Virus record (IMG/VR): IMGVR_UViG_3300025009_000235 | Coordinates: 1-40,084 of that record | Reading direction: 5' to 3' (one strand) | Origin: a virus | DNA: 40,084 nt | Part shown: piece after piece, positions 22,794 through 30,308 of the stretch | How positions within the stretch are numbered: the first letter of the stretch is position 1 | Layout of the letters: each line of letters opens with the position of its first letter | The notes under the pieces: model-generated | Told to the model about the DNA's origin: nothing | The model's input: the letters and a program-made list of their open reading frames with translations, nothing else | The model's database searches: none | Position numbers and translations under genes: made by a program

Positions 22794-23086
22794 TGCTGCT
22801 CCTTCACAGATGCAGACATTTCCTCTGCTATCTTCGCGGCGGATTTGCCAACGCACTGAGCTGCGGATAATAGATTGGCGGCTTTGTGTGAGAGGTCATT
22901 GATCAACGCCAGGCGTCGGTAAATTTCAGCATCCGACAACCCGCCCCGAAGGATTTCAAACAAAAATTTCTGTTGATCTGCAAGGTGCATTTTCGCTTCG
23001 TCAACGATTCTGTTTGCAGCTTCTGGGATGGGTATTCGAGTATCTTTCACGGTTTTTTCCGGGTTGGTTTGGGGTGTGATGTCCAA
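22790..23086 (-). CDS. Small helical early protein
   Basis: The 98-residue protein is entirely helical after a short disordered N-terminus (EAANRIVDEAKMHLADQQKFL, LSHKAANLLSAAQCVGK). Second gene of the early operon. Function unknown. Confidence 0.6.
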   Translation of the reverse strand: MDITPQTNPEKTVKDTRIPIPEAANRIVDEAKMHLADQQKFLFEILRGGLSDAEIYRRLALINDLSHKAANLLSAAQCVGKSAAKIAEEMSASVKEQQ

Positions 23087-23113
23087 GTCATTCCTATAAT
23101 GTTGGCTACAAAG

Positions 23114-23332
23114 TTAGTCACGACCCAATTGAGGATCTGTGAGCACAACCTTTTCATCCTTGATGATTCCAACGATGGGCACAGCAACCGGATTCCTTGA
23201 TGCCCATTCCCGGATAATGTGACGAAGGGCAGCAGAACGCCCAGGATTTGCCAGATCCTGGTTGTGTTGGTCGATGATTGAAAGGTCTGTTAAGCCGAGC
23301 ACGAACGATGCGGTTTCATATTCTTTTGCCAT
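23114..23332 (-). CDS. First early-operon protein, possible ribbon-helix-helix type
   Basis: This 72-residue protein starts at ATG 23332 after GAGGATAT, about 30 nt past the expected start site of the early promoter. Its helix with RSAALRHIIREWASR is compatible with a ribbon-helix-helix DNA-binding protein. Lying divergent to the repressor, it is in the position of a Cro-like gene. The DNA-binding assignment is weak. Confidence 0.6.
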   Translation of the reverse strand: MAKEYETASFVLGLTDLSIIDQHNQDLANPGRSAALRHIIREWASRNPVAVPIVGIIKDEKVVLTDPQLGRD

Positions 23333-23351
23333 ATATCCTCTTTCAACAGTG

Positions 23352-23369
23352 TGTTTCTTACTAGAAACA
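23352..23369. promoter_or_regulatory. Operator O1, perfect 18-bp dyad
   Basis: TGTTTCT (23352-23358) and AGAAACA (23363-23369) form a perfect palindrome around four bases. It lies at and just past the -10 box of the early minus promoter. A bound repressor dimer would block transcription. Two related sites lie at 23413-23430 and 23446-23463. Confidence 0.7.
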
Positions 23370-23397
23370 TAATAACAAATAAATTATGGATTGTCAA
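23369..23397 (-). promoter_or_regulatory. Early promoter, minus strand
   Basis: TTGACA at 23397-23392 (full consensus) and TATTAT at 23374-23369 are spaced by exactly 17 bp. It drives the long early operon below 23332. Operator O1 abuts its -10 box. This is the best promoter match seen in the window. Confidence 0.8.
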
Positions 23398-23412
23398 TAG
23401 GTTTCAACATAT

Positions 23413-23430
23413 TGGTTACCATAAGCAACG
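23413..23430. promoter_or_regulatory. Operator O3, weaker match
   Basis: Read on the minus strand this 18-bp site matches O1 and O2 at about 11 of 18 positions each. It lies between the early promoter and the repressor start, where a third operator would be expected in a lambda-like switch. Confidence 0.4.
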
Positions 23431-23445
23431 GATTTTATGACAAAA

Positions 23446-23463
23446 TGTATCTTATGAGAAACG
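23446..23463. promoter_or_regulatory. Operator O2, overlapping the repressor start codon
   Basis: This site matches O1 at 14 of 18 positions (TGTATCTT then GAGAAACG). It covers the repressor's ATG at 23454 and would allow the repressor to control its own expression. Confidence 0.55.
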
Positions 23464-23789
23464 ATTTTGGGAATTGGTTGAAGTTGGAGAGGGAGAAACG
23501 CGATTTAACACAGGCGGACCTGGCGAGGCTTGCATCAGTAAATCGAGCTGTAATCAACAAAATTGAGACTGGCACAAACCCGACACCTGAAACGCTTCGA
23601 TCAATTGGAAAGGGATTAAAAATACCTCTGGAAAATATTTTCCGGGCAGCCGGAATATTGCCCGAGGTATCAAAAAGCAGCAGCCAAAAGGATGATTTGC
23701 TATATTTGTACGATCAACTAAAAAAAGAGGGACAGGAAGATCTGGTTACTTATGCTCGTTTTCTCCTGGAGAAGCAGGAGCGCGCTTGA
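23454..23789 (+). CDS. XRE-family repressor (cI-like)
   Basis: The 111-residue protein has an N-terminal XRE helix-turn-helix (residues 5-65: LKLEREKRDLTQADLARLA, VNRAVINKIETGTNPTPETLRSI) and a short helical tail that may dimerise; it lacks a LexA-like cleavage domain. Such repressors hold the lysogenic state. It diverges from the early operon and shares a control region with it. The start is ATG 23454; a possible ATG is at 23445. No Shine-Dalgarno is visible, so it may be translated from a very short or absent leader, as with some phage repressors. Absence of a peptidase domain means RecA-triggered self-cleavage is not expected. Confidence 0.88.
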   Translation: MRNDFGNWLKLEREKRDLTQADLARLASVNRAVINKIETGTNPTPETLRSIGKGLKIPLENIFRAAGILPEVSKSSSQKDDLLYLYDQLKKEGQEDLVTYARFLLEKQERA

Positions 23790-23949
23790 TCACCAGGGTA
23801 ATTTCCCAGAAAAGAATCCGAACAGTAATAAATCTGGTAGTATCAAATTTGAATCTCATTGAGGCCCCATTTCAGGAATCGGCAAATAGTGTAGTAAGAT
23901 TATAGAACAGTATTTCTAATAAAGCAACTTAAAAAAGGGAGGGTTTCAA

Positions 23950-24531
23950 ATGAAAAACAAAATGCAATTACTGGTCGCGGTTTTAGTTCTTACCCTGGTT
24001 GTTTTGGCATGTGGTTCCAGCTCAGATCCCGGTGTCCAAGTCAATACCCCGGCGTCGGGTTCAGGAAATGATCAACCAGCTGCAGCTGCCACAGCGCAGC
24101 CAGGTACGGCTCGCAGTAATCCCGCTCCCGCGGGGTCAGAGGTGGTCATGGACGACATGGCGTTTCAGATACTGAGTATAGTCCGTCCAGCCGATACGGT
24201 TGTTGCATCCGGAAATATGCTCAACACCACACCTGAACCAACGCAAGAATATTTATTCATAGAGGTTCAGGTTACGTGTAAAAAATCAGCAGATGAAAAG
24301 TGCTCAATAAATCCGGTTTTTTCGATGAATGCCCTCGGCTCGAAAGGGGTAGAGTATGACCCAGAAATATTCCTTGCCGGAGTAGAAAAACTATTAGAAG
24401 CCACGGAATTTTATGGCGACGCCGTCATTACCGGGTACATTCCATTTATTGTGAGCAAAGATGAAACAGGTTTTGTCCTGGTGTACGATCCGATCCTGGG
24501 AGATAGATTCTACCTGGCAATTCCGGAGTAG
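23950..24531 (+). CDS. Lipoprotein, DUF4352-like, probable lysogenic conversion gene
   Basis: The 193-residue protein has a lipoprotein signal: a basic start, a hydrophobic run and a lipobox ending VLAC, so the mature protein would be anchored at Cys20-21. A low-complexity Gly/Ser/Ala/Pro linker follows, then a beta-sandwich domain with YLFIEVQVTCKKSADEKCS, characteristic of DUF4352-type immunoglobulin-like proteins. A strong AAGGGAGGG precedes ATG 23950. Between repressor and integrase, it is probably expressed in the lysogen and may alter the cell surface or block superinfection. Those roles are inferred. Confidence 0.8.
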   Translation: MKNKMQLLVAVLVLTLVVLACGSSSDPGVQVNTPASGSGNDQPAAAATAQPGTARSNPAPAGSEVVMDDMAFQILSIVRPADTVVASGNMLNTTPEPTQEYLFIEVQVTCKKSADEKCSINPVFSMNALGSKGVEYDPEIFLAGVEKLLEATEFYGDAVITGYIPFIVSKDETGFVLVYDPILGDRFYLAIPE

Positions 24532-24543
24532 ATAAACTTTTAA

Positions 24544-24657
24544 ATGCCCCTCTATTATCGTCATAAACAGGATGTGATCGCAATCCTGGTGCTTGCCGGG
24601 ATTATTCTGGTTGTTATTGCGATCGGGATTATTATCGTAAAACTATTAGGTTATTGA
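24544..24657 (+). CDS. Tiny membrane protein (37 residues)
   Basis: ATG 24544 opens a 38-codon frame to TGA 24655-24657, between the lipoprotein and the recombinase. It codes for a short polar start (MPLYYRHKQD) and one long hydrophobic helix rich in Ile and Val (VIAILVLAGIILVVIAIG). It overlaps neither neighbour, with gaps of 12 and 3 bp. Ribosome site is weak. It may act with the lipoprotein in the envelope. Low-level certainty that it is expressed. Confidence 0.55.
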   Translation: MPLYYRHKQDVIAILVLAGIILVVIAIGIIIVKLLGY

Positions 24658-24660
24658 TCC

Positions 24661-26253
24661 ATGAACTCCCAGCAACCTTTTTCTCCAGGCTCACAAGTTG
24701 TTGCCTATGTCCGGTACTCGGGCGGGGTGGAGCAGGGGCTCAAGGATAGATCCACCACGGAACAAACTCACGAGATACAACAGTTTTGCGATAAAAACGA
24801 CCTGATCCTGTACCGGGTGTTCGAGGACGCCGGCATTTCCGGAACCTCCACAAAAGGGCGTGATGCCTTTTTCGAGATGATCAACTATCTCAAATCCCGA
24901 CCAAAGCCAGATGTAGCGGGGGTGATCATTTGGTCATTATCCAGATTTGCCAGGGATCTCAACACTGCCCAGCTCTACAAGGCGGATCTGCGCCGGCTTG
25001 GGTACACCATCTTCAGCCTGACTGAACAATTTGAGGATAGCGCGACCGGAATCCTTTTTGAAACTCTCATTGACTGGAAGAACCAGATGTACAGCGAAGA
25101 GACAGGTGCCCATGTTGCCAGGTCATTACATGCAAATTTCGAACAGTTCAAGGTCCTGCCTGGATTGCCCCCACGCGGACTAATGCGAATACCAGTTGAA
25201 TTACCACCCAAAAAAGATGGATCAAAACGGATCGGTCACCGTTGGGAATTGGACCCGGTCACGGCGCCCATGATCCAACGCGCTTTTCAGATGAAAGCGG
25301 ATGGCGCTCATAATTTCGAGATCAAAAAAATATTGCCATTCTACAAAAGCGATGCCTCTCTTTTCGATCTATTCAAGCGCAGGATTTACTACGGCTCCAT
25401 GACCTATGGCGGGATTACCATCGATGATTACTGCCAACCGGCCATAACCAAAACACTTTGGGACCAGGTGCAGGAGGTGTGTATGAAAGAGAAACGTCAA
25501 ACCGCACGAGCTGGCAAGTTCTCCACAGCCAATATCCGCCTGTTATCCGGGTTGCTCATTTGCCCCCAGTGCTCCAGGAAGATGTTCGTCTGCAGGCGCA
25601 CCACAAAAGGGAAGGAATATTCCAGTTACCGCTGCAGCTCATGCTCGGGTCAGACATATCCTTGTGGCAAGGTTGAAGACGCGGTTATGGCTCAGGTCCA
25701 GAGTGAGATCCTGATCGAAAAGAACATTGACATGATGATAGCTCTGTACCGGGAAGAATTGAACGCGACCAAGCCAAAACAGAAAGGTAAGGCGCCTGAC
25801 TATTCCGCTCAACTTGTTACGGTAACGTCAAAAATTGAGAGAGTTGCCGAGGCAATCGCGGAGATGGGTGCCAATGAGCCGCTCCGGAAGAAACTGGAAG
25901 ACTTGCAGATGCAGCAGCAACTTATCCGGGAAAAGCAGAGTGAGCACCTGGCATTCACAGCCACTGGCAATGAAGTGATCAGCAACGCCAAAGAGAATAG
26001 CCTCAGCATCATGGACATAATTAAAGACAAAAACGCGCCGCTCGATATTCAGAGGGACGCGCTGATGCTGTTTATCAAAGAAATCGTGCCTACCAGTAAG
26101 ACAAGTGCTTTGATTCGTTACCATCTACCCGAAGGCAATCTGCCTACCCAGGATTACCCGGCTGGCGGTGGTGGTTGTGCGTCGAACAGTGTGCCTCCAC
26201 ATAGACGCGGTCAATACGCTCAACTTATCACAGAATCGCTGGTTACCTGGTGA
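24661..26253 (+). CDS. Large serine recombinase (phage integrase)
   Basis: This 530-residue protein integrates and excises the phage by recombining attP and attB. The resolvase catalytic domain covers about residues 12-155: YVRYS with the nucleophile Ser20, then IIWSLSRFARDL with conserved Arg residues. A recombinase domain follows (about 165-270), then a zinc ribbon (LLICPQCSRKMFVC, YRCSSC) at about 295-340 and a coiled coil at about 380-430. The last 30 residues are Gly/Pro/Ser-rich and unlike family members, as often happens when attP is near the 3' end. It is placed in the lysogeny region after the repressor, so it is the likely integrase. Confidence 0.9.
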   Translation: MNSQQPFSPGSQVVAYVRYSGGVEQGLKDRSTTEQTHEIQQFCDKNDLILYRVFEDAGISGTSTKGRDAFFEMINYLKSRPKPDVAGVIIWSLSRFARDLNTAQLYKADLRRLGYTIFSLTEQFEDSATGILFETLIDWKNQMYSEETGAHVARSLHANFEQFKVLPGLPPRGLMRIPVELPPKKDGSKRIGHRWELDPVTAPMIQRAFQMKADGAHNFEIKKILPFYKSDASLFDLFKRRIYYGSMTYGGITIDDYCQPAITKTLWDQVQEVCMKEKRQTARAGKFSTANIRLLSGLLICPQCSRKMFVCRRTTKGKEYSSYRCSSCSGQTYPCGKVEDAVMAQVQSEILIEKNIDMMIALYREELNATKPKQKGKAPDYSAQLVTVTSKIERVAEAIAEMGANEPLRKKLEDLQMQQQLIREKQSEHLAFTATGNEVISNAKENSLSIMDIIKDKNAPLDIQRDALMLFIKEIVPTSKTSALIRYHLPEGNLPTQDYPAGGGGCASNSVPPHRRGQYAQLITESLVTW

Positions 26254-26438
26254 TTTTCAAGATTCCGAGATTTTGAAACTATAGCTTGCTACGATGCCCG
26301 ATTATGCCAAAAAACAGCATAGAATTTCGTTTCTACTCATTATTATGGGTATTTGGTCGTGTAAAACGTACCTGATTTTTTCACAGAGTAATTTCCAGCT
26401 TATTACACTATTCCAGTTAATGGTATAGTGGAAATCCA
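26254..26438. other. Intergenic region after recombinase, possible attP
   Basis: This 185-bp gap has no convincing gene. It contains the short inverted repeat TTTCAA (26255-26260) and TTGAAA (26273-26278), close to the recombinase stop, and a promoter with a dyad at its right end. Large serine recombinases usually act at an attP lying beside their gene, so it is the best place to look for attP. No core can be assigned from sequence alone. Confidence 0.4.
26406..26430 (+). promoter_or_regulatory. Extended -10 promoter with embedded dyad
   Basis: TGGTATAGT gives an extended -10 (TGn plus TATAGT at 26424-26429). The dyad CACTAT (26406-26411) and ATAGTG (26425-26430) overlaps it, so a bound factor could block it. 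The expected transcription start is only a few bases before ATG 26439, implying a leaderless transcript. Confidence 0.5.
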
Positions 26439-26693
26439 ATGCCCCTTAATACCGAACTTCCCCCGACATACGCAATTATCAAAGTAAAGAAATTCACCCT
26501 GAAAGATGGGAAGATTGATACCGTTTCTGTAGAAACGTCTTATTCCCTACTGTCAATTACCCACAAGATGCTGCTTACCAGAGACGACCTGGTTTCTTTT
26601 CTTAGATCCGGGGAGCAGGTGAGTTATCTGGGAACTCCATGGATTTTGGAAGATGATGGTCTAATACTTCCAGTCGAAAAGATGATCACTTAA
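26439..26693 (+). CDS. Small unknown protein with its own promoter, likely lysogen-expressed
   Basis: The 84-residue protein is mixed alpha/beta (YAIIKVKKFTLKDGKIDTVSV, LLTRDDLVSFLRSGE, SYLGTPWILEDDGLILP). I do not recognise a family. It is on the plus strand with the lysogeny genes, stands opposite the lysis operon and converges with it, overlapping the last 8 bp. The promoter directly before it leaves no room for a leader. It is a candidate superinfection or host-modifying gene. Confidence 0.7.
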   Translation: MPLNTELPPTYAIIKVKKFTLKDGKIDTVSVETSYSLLSITHKMLLTRDDLVSFLRSGEQVSYLGTPWILEDDGLILPVEKMIT

Positions 26694-27036
26694 TTAAACC
26701 GGTCTTGATGAAAAGAATAATCAAGGCAATAAACTGGGCAACGAATTGGGTGATAAACACCAACGCAACCGCCCAGAATCTGGCATCAGTTGTCGCTTTC
26801 TTTGCCTTAACTTCTTTTTGGATTTCCTTATTTTCTTCTTCTGCTTTTTTGTTTATTTCCTTGTATTCTTTTTCGTCTTCGTCCTCATTGCAGTGCCTGT
26901 TCTCAATTTCCGTAACCCGGTCCAGCAGCCCTTTTTTACCATTCCCCATCACAGCTTTTTCCAAACCCATTACGGTTTTTTCGATCACTGCTACGCTGGT
27001 TGCAATCTTTACGATCATCTCGGTGTTAGTTGCCAT
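26686..27036 (-). CDS. Small membrane protein next to endolysin, holin or lysis accessory
   Basis: This 116-residue protein has a long N-terminal amphipathic coiled coil (IVKIATSVAVIEKTVMGLEK, then EKEYKEINKKAEEENKEIQK) and one C-terminal membrane helix (FWAVALVFITQFVAQFIALIILFI). The plan resembles XhlA-like proteins that act in phage lysis, where a single helix anchors a coiled coil. It follows the endolysin after 8 bp, the usual spot for a holin-type protein. Its ribosome site is GAGGTG. Confidence 0.7.
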   Translation of the reverse strand: MATNTEMIVKIATSVAVIEKTVMGLEKAVMGNGKKGLLDRVTEIENRHCNEDEDEKEYKEINKKAEEENKEIQKEVKAKKATTDARFWAVALVFITQFVAQFIALIILFIKTGLIK

Positions 27037-27044
27037 AAATCACC

Positions 27045-28640
27045 TCAGTGCAAATCGGGATGCGCAAGCCACAGCTTGCCAAGCTTTTCTGATTCAGTTA
27101 ATTCAACAGGTGGAACTACAGGAATGAGACTGAATGCAACCATCCGCAGCACCTTTTCATACCGCGATTTGAGATCCACAACTGCTCCATCCCAGGTATC
27201 CATAATGACATAGCCATTGGAATTCTTGCCATTAATGACTACCCAGTGTGGCTCCAGGGAAGTGGTAGACGGGTTGTGATCCACCTGTGCAAGTACCGGT
27301 CTCCCACTCAGTAAAACTGCGTCGATCCTGGCTTCAGTTACCAGCGCCGTGTCCTTGATAAAGTTATCCCAATCGACCACAATATTCGGGTTGATTTTTG
27401 TTACAGCGTCCCACACGATAAGAGCGCCCTCAAACCCGCCATTGTTTTTTAAGTCCTGGTTAAGCTTCCCGGGATTTGGAACGCGCCCGGTAAGGAATGC
27501 GATCACTGCATCGACACCAGAAACTGCGCAGCCGTCACTGCCGATTGTGAGTTCTGAATTACCCAGTTGATCATTATTCCACCTGTCGTCATTCTGACTG
27601 GATGATGGAACCGCCAGCACCGGGATTATCACTGTCGGGGGGGGTTCAACAATCGGAGGATCAATTCTCTGCATGTAAGTTGCATACACCCACTGCCCGT
27701 CACCAATCCGGTACCAGCCATTACTGATCTCATAGACCAATCTTTTTTCACCGTTCATCAGGTATCCAAAAACTGCTGCACTTCCATTTGGTAGTTTCCG
27801 GATAGTCAGACTTTTGGCAGCGGTACACTGTGCCCAGAATCCATCAGTTACCGGAGGAGCTGGCGGTTCTGGGATGGTGGCACCACCTTTGAGTAACTCA
27901 AATTCCTCTTTAGACTCCATCCAGATGTTCAGGTCCAGCGCTTTTGACTCCATACCATAAAGAACGCCGTCCCCGGATCCGTTATCATCAACGTCACCAT
28001 CACTTGTGTACTGCCACATTAGGATTTTTCCTGTCCAACCCTTTGCCCTCACTGCATCTTCAACAGATTCAAGGGAGCGTTCTACCCACTGCCAGTCTAC
28101 AACCATCATTTCGTTGTACCAGGCAACCCATAACGGGCGGTTCCTGAACCATGCACCAAACCACTCCAGTAGCCCAAGAGAACAGTAAATACCATTCGTT
28201 TTGCCATTGAGCGCGTCCATCCGTTCAAGGAATGCCCTGGCTATCTTTTGTGCCCTGGTTGCATAATTCGTAATCGGTGCGGCTGTAGCGGATGTCGCAT
28301 TCTCAATATCCAGGAATACATAATTGTCGCTGTCTCCCTTGATTTTGTTCCAGCAATTATCCGCCTGAGCCTTGCCCCACGCCTCATCGGTCATGCCATA
28401 AGCAGAAGATCCAGCGTTATAGTTTGAGTAGTAATCCATATACCAGTAAGCAATTCTGAAAACGTGTGGCTTGGCATTAATCCAATTCGCTGAAAACTTT
28501 GGGTCAATCGTCATTCCCGCCCCGACTTTAATTACTGCAAAGTAAGGGTGCATATTCATTGCCTCACCCCACCGAATACTACCCTGGTGTTGAGAAACAT
28601 CAATGCCTTTTATTGGAAAATTACCAAATTTTAGTCCCAT
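27045..28640 (-). CDS. Modular endolysin: GH25 muramidase, SH3-like domain, C39-like peptidase
   Basis: The 531-residue enzyme degrades the cell wall at lysis. Residues 1-250 are a GH25 lysozyme: GIDVSQHQG with the catalytic Asp, VIKVGAG, FLDIENATS with the Asp-x-Glu pair, and MWQYTSDG. A Pro-rich linker leads to an SH3-like domain (about 265-330: WAQCTAAKSLTIRKLPNG). A second Pro linker leads to a C39-like papain-fold peptidase (about 345-510) with GSDGCAVSG (nucleophile Cys) and EPHWVVINGK (His) followed by YVIMDTWDG. It has no signal peptide, so release likely needs a holin. Two catalytic domains in one protein let it cut both sugar and peptide bonds. Confidence 0.9.
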   Translation of the reverse strand: MGLKFGNFPIKGIDVSQHQGSIRWGEAMNMHPYFAVIKVGAGMTIDPKFSANWINAKPHVFRIAYWYMDYYSNYNAGSSAYGMTDEAWGKAQADNCWNKIKGDSDNYVFLDIENATSATAAPITNYATRAQKIARAFLERMDALNGKTNGIYCSLGLLEWFGAWFRNRPLWVAWYNEMMVVDWQWVERSLESVEDAVRAKGWTGKILMWQYTSDGDVDDNGSGDGVLYGMESKALDLNIWMESKEEFELLKGGATIPEPPAPPVTDGFWAQCTAAKSLTIRKLPNGSAAVFGYLMNGEKRLVYEISNGWYRIGDGQWVYATYMQRIDPPIVEPPPTVIIPVLAVPSSSQNDDRWNNDQLGNSELTIGSDGCAVSGVDAVIAFLTGRVPNPGKLNQDLKNNGGFEGALIVWDAVTKINPNIVVDWDNFIKDTALVTEARIDAVLLSGRPVLAQVDHNPSTTSLEPHWVVINGKNSNGYVIMDTWDGAVVDLKSRYEKVLRMVAFSLIPVVPPVELTESEKLGKLWLAHPDLH

Positions 28641-28652
28641 TTTTTACCTCTT

Positions 28653-29273
28653 TTATAGATAATGAATAATTTGTCCTGCAATCTCACTCATCTCACTCAA
28701 AATATAGTCAAATGTAAGTTTAGGTCTATTTTCAGCAGTGACATTGTCTGAACTGCTATATCTGTTGAAATTTGTTGTTTCAACGGTATGTCTCAAAACC
28801 ATTCCATAGTTTTGTGTGTCAATCCATTTTTGAACAATACTGGCAGGGATATCTATATCGTACGAACCCGTCCCTGTTATTGCCACACTTCCAAGAACAG
28901 CGGAAAGATAATCGTTTCCATCAGACCCCGCTCCCCCAGTTGTCCAGTCGCTTCCAGTTTTCCAAATATTCCATGTTGCCTGTCCTTCTACCCAATCCAG
29001 CAAACACTCGTATAGGGCTAATGTTCTTGCAACACTGTATTGCTCACAATAAATCGTAATCTTTGGTGAACCTACCACAGTAATGCCGGGTTCGGGCGGG
29101 TTTTCTCCTTTTGATAAATCGAATTTTAGTAGCCCTCGAAGAGGCAGGCTACTTCCAATAAATAGTCCAACGGGTATATTGACAAGAGTTCCATAATTGG
29201 TAGTGGGAGTATCTTGATTTATATAAGTATCAATCCCATCTGCTTCTGCTGGTTGTGAGGTGTAGGTTATCAT
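28653..29273 (-). CDS. DNRLRE-like beta-domain protein, likely tail or fibre component
   Basis: The 206-residue protein has a jelly-roll-like domain with DTYINQDTPTTNYG at the N-terminus and GLLKFDLSKG, ATWNIWKTGSDWTTGGAGSDG and QKWIDTQNYGMVL, which fit DNRLRE-type carbohydrate-binding domains. It ends in a short basic region. Being at the end of the tail module, it is probably an adhesin for the host surface. Confidence 0.75.
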   Translation of the reverse strand: MITYTSQPAEADGIDTYINQDTPTTNYGTLVNIPVGLFIGSSLPLRGLLKFDLSKGENPPEPGITVVGSPKITIYCEQYSVARTLALYECLLDWVEGQATWNIWKTGSDWTTGGAGSDGNDYLSAVLGSVAITGTGSYDIDIPASIVQKWIDTQNYGMVLRHTVETTNFNRYSSSDNVTAENRPKLTFDYILSEMSEIAGQIIHYL

Positions 29274-29987
29274 TTACTGAGGACTCCACTTAAAGAGAAT
29301 GTACAACCCTTTGGCAGCAGTTGTGTGAATTGCGTCAATATCCACCGCAATGATATCGTTCGTCACGACGTCGTCTTTTGTGGTGTCAATCACCGCCGGG
29401 GTTGCTGCTGTAAGGGTAGATGTCTCAGTCGAGTCAAACGTCATCTTGGTAGACAGCATATCAACTGCATCAGTCTTATTACGAACCTGCACATCCATTG
29501 TTCCTGTAACGCCCGCCGTATTCACCCATCCGGTTACCCCGGTCAGATTGTGATTGTTCAATCTCGCGGGAATCGGGAACTCAATAACTCCGTCTGCGAT
29601 CGCACAACTAGACAGTGGAGCCACTATTATTACAGTGAATTCGATATCGCCGATGCCAAGTGTAGCTTTGATATTCGCCCATGACAGACTTTTCCAAGCA
29701 CTCGCTACCGAGTCCCATAGGTTTATCACATCAGCATCAACCGGGGTGGTTTTTGCATCATGACCTTCCACGTTTACGGCGTCGTCAACCGCGTCTAGTC
29801 CATCTTCGATATTATTCATCCTTGCAGCAGTTAAAGAAGTTCCTGCCTCAGCCACTTCTGTTGCAAGTTCTATTTTTACGTCTGAATGAATTGGTGTGTC
29901 ATCTCCTTCATTGACGTTATATAAAGGATCCTCGACTAAAATTTCATCGGCCCACACAGGATCGTTTTTTGTAAATAATTTTGCCAT
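29274..29987 (-). CDS. Tail fibre or baseplate-associated protein
   Basis: This 237-residue protein has an N-terminal helical region ending AARMNNIEDGLD, typical of trimeric tail-fibre connectors, a low-complexity segment (HDAKTTPVDADVINLWDSV) and a C-terminal beta domain with AIHTTAAKGLYILFKWSPQ. The stop abuts the next gene. An attachment role is likely from composition and position. Confidence 0.7.
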   Translation of the reverse strand: MAKLFTKNDPVWADEILVEDPLYNVNEGDDTPIHSDVKIELATEVAEAGTSLTAARMNNIEDGLDAVDDAVNVEGHDAKTTPVDADVINLWDSVASAWKSLSWANIKATLGIGDIEFTVIIVAPLSSCAIADGVIEFPIPARLNNHNLTGVTGWVNTAGVTGTMDVQVRNKTDAVDMLSTKMTFDSTETSTLTAATPAVIDTTKDDVVTNDIIAVDIDAIHTTAAKGLYILFKWSPQ

Positions 29988-29990
29988 CAG

Positions 29991-30308
29991 TTATCCTTCC
30001 TTTTGCGGGCATTCGAAAAGATCCAGCCCTAAAATTCCTTTATCACGTTCGATAGCTTCCAACCGCAACTGAACTTCTTTTCTGAAATTGCCGTTCAGCC
30101 TAAGAGACGGATGTTCTTCAAGCAGTTTGTTCAGCGAATCCAACCCGGCACATTGCGCATACAGGTCCTCTTGGTAGTAGTTAATTGTCGGAGTTGGTAA
30201 TAACAGCGGTTCAACCTGCACTTGGTCCGGAAGCGGCGGTATAAACAAAACGGATGCTGCTAATACTACACAAAAGACTAAAGTAACTATGGCGGGCATT
30301 TTCATCAT
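29991..30308 (-). CDS. Membrane-anchored small protein, unknown
   Basis: This roughly 105-residue protein starts with MMKMPAIV, followed by a membrane helix (LVFCVVLAASVLFI), a Pro-rich stretch and a charged helical region with LNKLLEEHPSLRL. It might be a lysis accessory or an inserted conversion gene within the tail module. The first ATG at 30308 overlaps the stop of the upstream gene (ATGA). Confidence 0.65.
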   Translation of the reverse strand: MMKMPAIVTLVFCVVLAASVLFIPPLPDQVQVEPLLLPTPTINYYQEDLYAQCAGLDSLNKLLEEHPSLRLNGNFRKEVQLRLEAIERDKGILGLDLFECPQKEG

